The position numbers were made by a program, and so were the translations under genes. The notes under the pieces were generated by a model, which did no database searches, was not told the DNA's origin, and was given only the letters and a program-made list of their open reading frames with translations. DNA of 37,923 nt, from contig JADFZM010000008.1 of NCBI GenBank assembly GCA_015232535.1, positions 1-37,923 of the forward strand. Reading direction: 5' to 3'. Origin of the DNA: Candidatus Omnitrophota bacterium (GTDB taxonomy: Bacteria > Omnitrophota > Gorgyraeia > Zapsychrales > Zapsychraceae). This document shows positions 18,234-26,547 of this stretch, in pieces (within the stretch, counting starts at the first letter, position 1; every line of letters starts with the position of its first letter).

Positions 18234-20054
18234 TTAATCCTTCATAGCTATTTCAACCACCGCGACATCCCAACCGTGAGAGATGATCTCAGCAAAGACT
18301 TCCTCTTTTGTTTTTCCCTTAAACTTATCAGTATTATTCTTTAAATGTTCTTTCAATATTCCCAGGTTATAAAGCTGATGCTTATTTAAATGCCAAGCCA
18401 TTTCTTTCTCTTCTTCGCTCCTATTAAGCTTAAAAGCTATAAGGGCAAAAGCGGCGGGTATGGATAAAACCACAATCGAGCTAATAAAATCTGCTGGAAG
18501 ACTCTTCCCGAGCAAATAACCTGAAGAGCTCCAGAAAACATCAAAAAGATAATGGGCCACTATTACCGTTATAAGCCCGTATTTTAAATATACAAAAGCC
18601 AGGAAAAATCCTAATATGGAAACTTCTATGCCCCTAAACCACATAGGAAAGACCGGATACGTGCTATGGGCAAAACCCCAGATAAGAGAAGAAACTATCG
18701 CCGCGATAAGAGTGCTTTTTATCAATTTCTTACCCCAGCTTATGGCGAAAAGCCGGTACATCAACTCTTCCGTAAAGCTGGCTTTAAACCCGACCGTAAA
18801 CGCCGCTAAAAAAGGCAGATAGGCAGTAGACAACTGCCCCGATAAAGTGTGTTCTACCCAGACTCCCAAATAAGTTTGCCCGATTTTCGTAATAAAAGAC
18901 TGTATCCCGAGCATGATAAGAAAACAAAAGTAACCCAGGATAATAAGCCCCGCCACTCCACGGGAAAAGAATGTTGAATTAATATAATGCAAAAAAGACC
19001 CGTGCTTATGCTCTCGCAAAAGCTCATAACGCAAAGATTCGCCCGATAGGCTCGGCATCAAAAGAGCTACTGTTGCCAAAAGAGCGTTCATGGCGGAGCC
19101 GACAATAAAACGGGCAATGTAAGAGTTAAAAGAAGACGTCGTGCTATAGCCGTAAAGTATCGACTGAAAATTATTAGCGTTTGCAGCCAAAGAGAGAAAG
19201 AAAGATATGCAGGTAATTGCTATATAAAAACGCTTGGTCAGGTGCATCGACAAGTGGTTTCTTCTCAAGACTATATAAAATATCGCCCCGACAAACAAAA
19301 TGACATGGAAGACGCTGACGACGGAAGAGATATTATCCGAGATGCTTGATTCCTTGGCTAACATCCGGTTAAATTTCTCGGGGATATCGAAATAATTCGA
19401 GGAAAACGACAAAACTTCGTCTCCGGCAACGGTTCCTCCCGTTAAAAGCTTGCCCGTACCGGAATCGGCTTCCTTGCTCCATGGTATTTCCACATCATTT
19501 TTCTGCCAGGTAAAAGAGTATTCCGATCTCTGGTCGAGGTTTGATTTATTGTCGTTTTTGATCTTATATTCATCAGGGTTAAAGCTTATCCTCTTGGCAA
19601 GATAATCAGCTACTTTTTGTTGCGCCTCCTCTTTCTCTATTGGGCGCCTGTAATCCGTTTCCTTAATAAGATGTGAAAAGCCTATGAGCCTTCCTGTGGA
19701 CGAACTTACGGTAAGGTTAAACTGTTCAATTTGATGTTCCTTGTAATACCTGGTTCTCCAAAAAAAGAGATCGATATTATTTTTCTCGACAAACCCCCTA
19801 AAACCTCCGAAACCCAGAGTTTTTTGCACATAACGGGTGGCATTAGATTCCCTTCCGAGAACTACCGCCCTACGGTATCCGTTGAAATCATAACCGCCTT
19901 CTTTTAAATATTTCTCCGTGAGTTGTACGGCTTTTTTCCTGTCAACGGAGAGGTCCATTAGAGAAAGCTGCGGATAGCTGAAATTGAACCAAACGATCAA
20001 GCTTAACAAAGCTGATAAAGAGAAATTTATCCAGGTTTTTTTCTTAATATCCAT
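18234..20054 (-). CDS. CPBP intramembrane metalloprotease with extended PepSY-like N-terminal region
   Basis: TEELMYRLF, GFAHSTYPVFP and HYLFD CPBP motifs; multiple TM helices; about 250-aa extracytoplasmic N-terminus. Confidence 0.85.
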   Translation of the reverse strand: MDIKKKTWINFSLSALLSLIVWFNFSYPQLSLMDLSVDRKKAVQLTEKYLKEGGYDFNGYRRAVVLGRESNATRYVQKTLGFGGFRGFVEKNNIDLFFWRTRYYKEHQIEQFNLTVSSSTGRLIGFSHLIKETDYRRPIEKEEAQQKVADYLAKRISFNPDEYKIKNDNKSNLDQRSEYSFTWQKNDVEIPWSKEADSGTGKLLTGGTVAGDEVLSFSSNYFDIPEKFNRMLAKESSISDNISSVVSVFHVILFVGAIFYIVLRRNHLSMHLTKRFYIAITCISFFLSLAANANNFQSILYGYSTTSSFNSYIARFIVGSAMNALLATVALLMPSLSGESLRYELLREHKHGSFLHYINSTFFSRGVAGLIILGYFCFLIMLGIQSFITKIGQTYLGVWVEHTLSGQLSTAYLPFLAAFTVGFKASFTEELMYRLFAISWGKKLIKSTLIAAIVSSLIWGFAHSTYPVFPMWFRGIEVSILGFFLAFVYLKYGLITVIVAHYLFDVFWSSSGYLLGKSLPADFISSIVVLSIPAAFALIAFKLNRSEEEKEMAWHLNKHQLYNLGILKEHLKNNTDKFKGKTKEEVFAEIISHGWDVAVVEIAMKD

Positions 20055-20064
20055 GGCGAAAGGC

Positions 20065-20787
20065 TTATAGTAAATGTAGAACCTCTTTTGGAAGTTTCTT
20101 TAACTCCGCACTGCCTAATATTTTTATCGACCAGCGCAGTAATTTTATTTTCTTGCTTAATTTAGGCCCAGGGTCATTTATTACGGCTAATTTCTTCCGT
20201 GAAAGAAAAAGTACTTTGCTTAAAGTATCAAAAATTATCCTGGCCTCCCGGGTCCTGTTTTGCCCGCTCTCGATAATACTGTTTAAGCTGGTATAGGCCA
20301 TATCATTTACCGTCGAGTTATAATGATCTAGTTTCTGTATTAAGCTGCGCATTGAAAAAGCGAAATAACGGTAGCGGTCCAAAATACAAAGGGTATGCAT
20401 TATTTCGACCTGAACAAAAGGAGAATCGGCCCTATCTAGTCTCCTCAGGAGAAATTTCTCGAAATATACTTTCTCTTTCCCGACCACCTCCTCGGCAAAT
20501 TGCTCCCGAAAAGCCCTGATAGCAGCCGTGCCTTGATACGGGCTTAAGGTGTCGTCTTTTACCATCTCGAGCAAAATTTCCTTTGTTTGAGCTTGATACT
20601 GCTTGGCGTAGCCTTCAATAAGGCTTTTATCATCGAAAATGGTATGAGGATGTGAACCTGCGATTAAATTGAAAGGGGCGGAAGTTTTTTCTCCTCCGTT
20701 CACTTCCTGGGCCTCAGCGCCTGTGGCACATACAGCCGACAAAAAAAAGACTTGTAAGCAAACCAAAGATAAATTTATTAATTTCAT
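20065..20787 (-). CDS. Exported hypothetical protein, HEAT-like helical
   Basis: Signal peptide MKLINLSLVCLQVFFLSAVCATGAEA followed by a helical region. Confidence 0.6.
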   Translation of the reverse strand: MKLINLSLVCLQVFFLSAVCATGAEAQEVNGGEKTSAPFNLIAGSHPHTIFDDKSLIEGYAKQYQAQTKEILLEMVKDDTLSPYQGTAAIRAFREQFAEEVVGKEKVYFEKFLLRRLDRADSPFVQVEIMHTLCILDRYRYFAFSMRSLIQKLDHYNSTVNDMAYTSLNSIIESGQNRTREARIIFDTLSKVLFLSRKKLAVINDPGPKLSKKIKLLRWSIKILGSAELKKLPKEVLHLL

Positions 20788-20788
20788 A

Positions 20789-21643
20789 TTAACGAATAAA
20801 ATCCATTGAAACGTCTATAAACTTATGAGTGTGGGTTAAAGCCCCGACAGAAATATGGTCGATACCGGTTGAAGCGATCTTTTTTATGTTCTTTAAAGTA
20901 ATCCCTCCCGAGGCCTCGAGGATGGGGCGGTTTTCCCCTTTGGCTTTTTGAGTGATCTCTATCGCCTTTTTTATTTCTTTTAGATTCATATTATCCAGCA
21001 TTATGATATCCGGGTCAGCGCGTAGGGCCTGCCTGAGTTGAGTGAAGTTATCCACTTCTATTTCAACCATCTTATGGGTTTTTGTCCGGAAATATTTGAT
21101 CACCTCCGATAGGCATTTGACTTTATCTCCTAAGGCTTCGCGGTGATTATCTTTGATCAAAACAAAATCGATAAGGTTGAGGCGGTGATTAGTACCTCCT
21201 CCGCATTTAACGGCATATTTCTCCAGGCGGCGCATGCCGGGAGTGGTTTTACGGGTATCAAGAATTTTTGACTTAAAAGGCTTTACAGCATCTACATAGC
21301 TTTTGGTATTTGTCGCTATTCCCGACAAATATGATAGAAAATTTAGAGCGGTCCGTTCACCTGTCAAAAGGGCCCTGGTCTTGCCTTTTAAGAATAAAAC
21401 TTTGTCTCCCTTTTTTACTATCTCTCCGTCTTTAAAATATTCCTTGAACACGATATTCCTGTCAAGAAGCCTAAAAACATATTTTGCGACCTTGATACCG
21501 CAAAGTATGCCGTCTTCCTTAAAAATAATATTCCCTTGAGAACTCTTATCTTTGGGAATGATAAGGTTGGTCGTTATATCCTCATCAACGGCATCTTCCC
21601 TAAAAGCCTCTAAAACGATATGTCTGTATTCTTTTTTAAGCAT
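20789..21643 (-). CDS. nadC: Nicotinate-nucleotide pyrophosphorylase (carboxylating)
   Basis: DEDITTNLI, TGERTALNFLSYLSGIAT, DTRKTTPGMRRLEKYAVKCGGGTNHRLNLIDFVLIKDNH, EVDN, LDNM. Confidence 0.96.
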   Translation of the reverse strand: MLKKEYRHIVLEAFREDAVDEDITTNLIIPKDKSSQGNIIFKEDGILCGIKVAKYVFRLLDRNIVFKEYFKDGEIVKKGDKVLFLKGKTRALLTGERTALNFLSYLSGIATNTKSYVDAVKPFKSKILDTRKTTPGMRRLEKYAVKCGGGTNHRLNLIDFVLIKDNHREALGDKVKCLSEVIKYFRTKTHKMVEIEVDNFTQLRQALRADPDIIMLDNMNLKEIKKAIEITQKAKGENRPILEASGGITLKNIKKIASTGIDHISVGALTHTHKFIDVSMDFIR

Positions 21644-21679
21644 ACTTAATATCCTAGTATATATATTACTATTTGTGTG

Positions 21680-21708
21680 ATTATAATATCGGCGGGAGTT
21701 TGGCGCAA
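21680..21708 (-). promoter_or_regulatory. Sigma70-like promoter for the nadC operon
   Basis: Minus strand TTGCGC-17 bp-TATAAT (-35 at 21703-21708, -10 at 21680-21685). Confidence 0.75.
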
Positions 21709-21769
21709 GGTAATTTTAGGGTTTGCCAAAATAAATATTTGAATAAAAACTGATAACTGTTGCGCTAGT

Positions 21770-23659
21770 TCACCGATTGTTCCCGTCACCGGGATAAGCC
21801 TGCATCACTCCATTCTTACGGTTGTGCACGATTATCGGCTCTCCGTTAAGCAAAACCACATAATTGTGATGCGGATCAACTTCAAAGTTAAAGATATCGT
21901 ATTTCTCCCCGGATTTACCGGTAACTTTTTCTATTTTCTCAATATTAATATCTTCCTGGGAAGTGTTGGTCAAGGTATCTCCGCTTTTCATTTTTCCGAT
22001 TTTCACCCATTCTCCTTTACTCAATACAGGGTGAATCGCCGTAACTTTAAGAGTACCGTTAACTATCAAATATTCCGCCTCGGGAGAGTGCTCAAGTATT
22101 TTATCCACCTTGCCTATTGCCATTTCTTTATTTTCTTCATCGTAAGACATGACTAAATCTCCGGCCTTTACTTCCTGAATAAGTTTTGTTTTCCCGTCGG
22201 CCATTAAAACCATGGTGTCTGCTAGAAAACATCCTCCGCCGCAGCTATAAACACAATTACCGTTCTTTGATTTCATGTTAGGGTTAGGGCAACAGGCATC
22301 GCTTAAGCCATCGCAACTTTTTCCGTTATCCGGCCCGGCATAGTAAAGCCCTCCGGTTGTTTCACTGCATTCGAATCTTCTTTGAAGCGAGGAATATACC
22401 TGCCTAGGGTAAACAAAATCAGGGTTACTGCCGTTATCAGCAATACTCATTATACCCCACCATTCTTCGTTAAAATAATTGTCGGCGGATGGCGGATACC
22501 AATCAGGAACACCGTCTCTGGGACAATCCGTATCAATAGGCCCAAAACCCCCGAAATCATGATCATCATTATATTCCCAATTACGGGTCTTCCACCATTC
22601 ATCAGAATACTCCATTACACTGGCGCCGATACAAACATTATTGTTGCGAACCACTTCATCCCAAAGCCTTCCTACCCAGGCCGCCTGGGTCGATTGATCT
22701 TCATAACCATTTTGGGGATTTTGCGGATCAACGGTAAAATAAGCATCCGTACCGAATTCCGAAATCCATAAGGGCTTTGATGTCTTAGAAGCAAAATCAT
22801 TAAAAACCTGGCCAAAAGAAATTCCATAATAGATATTAGTTCCCCAAATATCCAAATCCGGCATCTGGCTGTCGGTTGACCCATAAGCAGGCACACCGAT
22901 AGAAGTTATATCCCCGTTCACAACAGCGACAGGATGATAATCATAGCAATTATTCGGGTAGGTCGGGCATTCGGCCTTATGAGCCTCAAAAGCTAATTGA
23001 TTAACCAGCGAATACCAAGCCATTAAAAAATCCTTCCGTCCATTATACTCTGTTGGTATAGATAGATTATTCTCATTTCCTAGTGCCCAAAATAGAATTG
23101 CATTATGATTTTTAAAAGTATTGACATAAGCTTTAAAGTCTTCGATTATAGCCTGCCGGGAAGAGACATAGTTAGGGCTTTGATTATTTAAGTAATCCGG
23201 GATGTTCCAAACGATATGATTTACATTACACCAGGGATATTCGGCTTGAATCCAGAATCCAGCGATGACTTTTATCGGATTGACACCGTTATTCTCAGCG
23301 GCGTTTAGAAATGCTGTTGTGAGTTTTGTCGTAAAGCGTCCGCCAACTTCTGTATCGTCCCCTTTCCAAATACGTACAGTGTTTGATTGCAAGTTACGAA
23401 GGTGGGCTAAATCGCGATTATATATCAACGGATCCCCAAAAATGTTCGGGCCCCAGTCATCCGGCTGACGGCCTATAGGATACGGTGAATAACCGGTGCT
23501 TCTTATGATATAGTTCTCATATTGACCGTTTCCGTCGAAATCAACCAAAAGGCTTCTTCCTTCCACCTTCACTTTGGGGCTGGCCTCAGAGTTAATCGGC
23601 AAAAGGAAGCAGAAAAAAAATAATAAAATAAAAAGGGGTATATTTCTTAAATTAAACAT
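21770..23659 (-). CDS. Secreted clan GH-A glycosidase-like protein with Cys-rich linker and C-terminal Hint domain
   Basis: Signal peptide; WALGNENN and WISEFGTD (candidate acid/base and nucleophile Glu); Hint region from Cys477 (CFLADTMVLMADGKTK...VTAIHPVL...VHN). Confidence 0.88.
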   Translation of the reverse strand: MFNLRNIPLFILLFFFCFLLPINSEASPKVKVEGRSLLVDFDGNGQYENYIIRSTGYSPYPIGRQPDDWGPNIFGDPLIYNRDLAHLRNLQSNTVRIWKGDDTEVGGRFTTKLTTAFLNAAENNGVNPIKVIAGFWIQAEYPWCNVNHIVWNIPDYLNNQSPNYVSSRQAIIEDFKAYVNTFKNHNAILFWALGNENNLSIPTEYNGRKDFLMAWYSLVNQLAFEAHKAECPTYPNNCYDYHPVAVVNGDITSIGVPAYGSTDSQMPDLDIWGTNIYYGISFGQVFNDFASKTSKPLWISEFGTDAYFTVDPQNPQNGYEDQSTQAAWVGRLWDEVVRNNNVCIGASVMEYSDEWWKTRNWEYNDDHDFGGFGPIDTDCPRDGVPDWYPPSADNYFNEEWWGIMSIADNGSNPDFVYPRQVYSSLQRRFECSETTGGLYYAGPDNGKSCDGLSDACCPNPNMKSKNGNCVYSCGGGCFLADTMVLMADGKTKLIQEVKAGDLVMSYDEENKEMAIGKVDKILEHSPEAEYLIVNGTLKVTAIHPVLSKGEWVKIGKMKSGDTLTNTSQEDINIEKIEKVTGKSGEKYDIFNFEVDPHHNYVVLLNGEPIIVHNRKNGVMQAYPGDGNNR

Positions 23660-23676
23660 AAAAGAAGTATACCCCT
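23634..23676 (-). promoter_or_regulatory. Start-codon-containing hairpin followed by U-rich tract
   Basis: Arms AGGGGTATA/TATACCCCT (9 bp) plus inner TTCTT/AAGAA; ATG in the loop; mRNA continues TTTTATTTTATTATTTTTTTT. Confidence 0.7.
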
Positions 23677-23716
23677 AGTAAGCTGACATTTAAAGCAAAA
23701 CTATTTTAAAACTATA

Positions 23717-25267
23717 TTATATCTTTTGCCACGACACAACAATAAACAAATTAGAGCTCGCGCCGACCATTCCCGGCGGCATAGAATTAACCGTTTGGGG
23801 CACCTGAAAGATTGCGGGAACGTTTGTGCCCATGTCAAAATAATTGGAAACTATGGTACCAACAATATTTGTTTGGCGGGCAACAACTACTCTGTCCGCG
23901 GCATAAAAAAGGCCCATAACGTTACGCTGCGCCCCTGTTGAAAGATTTATTCTTCTAGGTGTCATAAAACCAACTATATTATTCGGGAAAGAGGCGTTCC
24001 CGGGAGTGATAAGATCAACATCCATTGTAATGTCTCCGGTGACTAAAAGAGTCCCCGTCCCGGTATAAGTCACGGTCTTATCGATCCCTTGAGAGTTTAA
24101 TAAAAGGGCATTATTTCCGTCGACATAAACCCTTCCGGATATCGTCATATTCCCCTTTCCGTCCATCCGGATGCTTCCGTTGGCGTTTGAATAATTAAAA
24201 CTGCTTTTAGCGGTAAGGTTGCTAAGTTCGTTTGTTAGGACTAAAGCATGATCTTGAAAATATTGCTGAAAGGTCTTTGTAGGGTCGATCGGGTCAGGGT
24301 CGGTTAAAAGCGGGAAACGAATTCCTTCTCCCAGATCCCAGGCGGTGCTAGTCCCGTTATCGGAATGAGCGTTTGCCGCGCCCTGATTCCCTCCCCAATT
24401 GTCCGCTCCGCCATCAACGATGTAGATCCCATCAACTTTCTCTTTATAGGCATTTCCTGTAGCATTAACCTCCCCGACTGTAGCCGAGCCGCTTAAACCG
24501 ACCATGCCTCTTTTAATCCTTAGATTCGCATGTAAAGTCTCGACAGTCTCCCCTCCTACAACAACTGTATCCAATGCCGGCACTTTCGCCTTTAAATTAG
24601 GCAATCCACCGCTTCCATCCGGTATAGAGCGGTAATTGTTTCCGACCAACTCAGCTGTCCCTCCCATGTTTACCGCATAATCCCCGTCAGCTAAACCAGT
24701 CCCCAGAACTACTACTGAGCCTCTTATATCAACATTGCCGTTTATCATAGAGCCAGATGCACCCGCACCGGCGAAAATAGCCGTCCCCCAAGGAGATACC
24801 TGGACCATTTTAGCATATACCAAAATAGTATGGGATTGTCCGTTTATCGTACCGGTTGATCTGAGCCAAATATCCCTTGTGCCGGAATCATTTTTTAACT
24901 GAACGCTATAAGACCCGCCGTTAAAAGCAGTATCGGAATAAGTTATTTGATAAAAATTGTTATAATCCGGGCCGATCGCATAACCGTTAATATCGCTGTC
25001 CGCCCAGCTAGGAGTGCTGTCTATAACAAAATCCCTACGAAGGTCATAAAGCCCTCTTTCAATACCCGCCTCAGCGATATGAAAAGCTACAGTATTTATG
25101 CGCTCGCGCTCGGCCACTTTAGTTTCGTTGGTTAAAAGCACCATAAACGCCGCTCCTATACCAAGAAGCACCATGATCACCATATAAGAAATTAAAAGCA
25201 GGCTGCCGCGTTTATCTTTTGTTATTTTTTGCATAAATCTTTTTATTAGAATTGTCATACGCACCAC
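23717..25267 (-). CDS. PilX-like pilus-assembly/pseudopilin-associated protein
   Basis: KRGSLLLISYMVIMVLLGIGAAFMVLLTNETKVAERERINTVAFHIAEAGIERGLYDLR followed by a long Gly/Asn-rich beta region. Confidence 0.8.
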   Translation of the reverse strand: MVRMTILIKRFMQKITKDKRGSLLLISYMVIMVLLGIGAAFMVLLTNETKVAERERINTVAFHIAEAGIERGLYDLRRDFVIDSTPSWADSDINGYAIGPDYNNFYQITYSDTAFNGGSYSVQLKNDSGTRDIWLRSTGTINGQSHTILVYAKMVQVSPWGTAIFAGAGASGSMINGNVDIRGSVVVLGTGLADGDYAVNMGGTAELVGNNYRSIPDGSGGLPNLKAKVPALDTVVVGGETVETLHANLRIKRGMVGLSGSATVGEVNATGNAYKEKVDGIYIVDGGADNWGGNQGAANAHSDNGTSTAWDLGEGIRFPLLTDPDPIDPTKTFQQYFQDHALVLTNELSNLTAKSSFNYSNANGSIRMDGKGNMTISGRVYVDGNNALLLNSQGIDKTVTYTGTGTLLVTGDITMDVDLITPGNASFPNNIVGFMTPRRINLSTGAQRNVMGLFYAADRVVVARQTNIVGTIVSNYFDMGTNVPAIFQVPQTVNSMPPGMVGASSNLFIVVSWQKI

Positions 25268-25268
25268 C

Positions 25269-25811
25269 TCAATTCCTTAATTGTATCTTCTGGTTTAATT
25301 GCGCGGTAACAGTCCTTCCATTGGTTGTGTCTTTGCTGGCATTTATGGTGATCTCTAAAAGATGCGGAGAGGAAGCTTGCCTTCGAAATTGCAGGCCTGA
25401 TATATAGTTGGCAACAACTGTTGTTTTGGTCGGGGTGATCATCAAAAGCTGCTCTCCGTCGGTTCCTCCAAGCGAGATTTCGGTAGCATCATTGCTCCAT
25501 ACAATAGCCCCTCCTACGACTCCGGTCGGGACCTTAAAGGTGATTTGGTCATAAGTGTTGCCGTCAGCGGGCACATCAAAAATAGCGGCGTTACCGGTCT
25601 CCCGTAGTTCATAACGCATCCTTTCTATCGATTTACGTATCTCCTGCTGTAATTCTATTTTTGTTTTATTTGCCTGCCATGATTGATCACCGACGGCAGC
25701 GGAGGTATAAAGAGCGGAACAAAGAAGGCCAAAAATTATCATCGTGACCATTGTTTCAACATAACTGAACCCGCAATCTCCAAAACAAAGTATTTTAATA
25801 AATCTTTTCAT
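25269..25811 (-). CDS. PilW-like prepilin
   Basis: CGFSYVETMVTMIIFGLLCSALYT prepilin cleavage/methylation motif. Confidence 0.85.
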   Translation of the reverse strand: MKRFIKILCFGDCGFSYVETMVTMIIFGLLCSALYTSAAVGDQSWQANKTKIELQQEIRKSIERMRYELRETGNAAIFDVPADGNTYDQITFKVPTGVVGGAIVWSNDATEISLGGTDGEQLLMITPTKTTVVANYISGLQFRRQASSPHLLEITINASKDTTNGRTVTAQLNQKIQLRN

Positions 25812-25820
25812 GTTTCTCCT

Positions 25821-26282
25821 CTAATCATAACGCCGGGCGATCATGCCTTTTACCTGAACAATCGAGGTGATTTTCCCGTCACTATTCAAATCCTCCCCTA
25901 CTTCCAAAATACCGTTTAAATTCGTGTCTTCGCCTACGATCCGGCCGTATTTATCCCTCCAGCAGGCAACAATCTCTACCTCTAAAAGGTCCGGGTTGCT
26001 TGAATCGACATAAATAGCCCCTTTTCCGGTTAGACCGGATAAGTCGAATTTATTTCCCGGGGAAGTTCCGTATGTGGAGGCAATATTGTTATAAGTAGCG
26101 TTTCTAATTTGCTCTAATTTGGTTTGAACTTCTCCCATAGCCACGCTTTTATTCTCGGCCATTTTGGCTAAGACAGAGGTATAAATATATAGCCTTAACA
26201 TCCCGACAATAACTACCGCCAAGATACCGGATACTATCATAAGTTCGACAAGCGTAAAACCATTTTGCATTTTTTTCATCAT
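25821..26282 (-). CDS. Prepilin-type N-terminal cleavage/methylation protein (PilV-like)
   Basis: QNGFTLVELMIVSGILAVVIVG; second Met (26279) is better placed relative to AGGAG. Confidence 0.92.
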   Translation of the reverse strand: MMKKMQNGFTLVELMIVSGILAVVIVGMLRLYIYTSVLAKMAENKSVAMGEVQTKLEQIRNATYNNIASTYGTSPGNKFDLSGLTGKGAIYVDSSNPDLLEVEIVACWRDKYGRIVGEDTNLNGILEVGEDLNSDGKITSIVQVKGMIARRYD

Positions 26283-26298
26283 TTTCTCCTAAAAAAAA

Positions 26299-26322
26299 TG
26301 CCTATCCGAAATAGGATAGGCA
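26299..26322 (-). terminator. Riboswitch expression-platform intrinsic terminator
   Basis: Minus strand TGCCTATCC-TATTTC-GGATAGGCA followed by TTTTTTTT (26291-26298), abutting the RBS. Confidence 0.93.
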
Positions 26323-26348
26323 CAGTATTCTTATATAGTTTACTGCTT

Positions 26349-26468
26349 GATTCGGCGGCCAGGCTATCCTATTTATTAAGGACCCTTTAGCTTTGCGTCC
26401 CCACCTTACGATGCACGCCAAACTGCTCGGCGTGTCCGCAGATGTTACTTGCGGAGGTTTGCCATTTT
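26349..26468 (-). ncRNA. Cyclic-di-GMP-I (GEMM) riboswitch aptamer
   Basis: Minus strand TGGCAAACC...GGTGGGGACGCAAAGCTAAAGGGTCC...AGGATAGCC...GCCGA matches GEMM-I conserved blocks in order. Confidence 0.93.
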
Positions 26469-26486
26469 CGTCAAAGCATATTTTGT

Positions 26487-26514
26487 CTATTACAAGCATA
26501 AAACATTTTCGCAA
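26487..26514 (-). promoter_or_regulatory. Putative promoter of the riboswitch-led operon
   Basis: Minus strand TTGCGA-16 bp-TAATAG, just upstream of the aptamer. Confidence 0.5.
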
Positions 26515-26547
26515 TTAATGCCAACGCTTAAAAGATATAAAATCCCC

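Noticed and set aside
20789-21643. ModD (molybdenum-linked NadC paralog) because of the nearby molybdenum hydroxylase
   Set aside because: DTRKTTPGMRRLEKYAVKCGGGTNHR...LIKDNH fits canonical NadC better.
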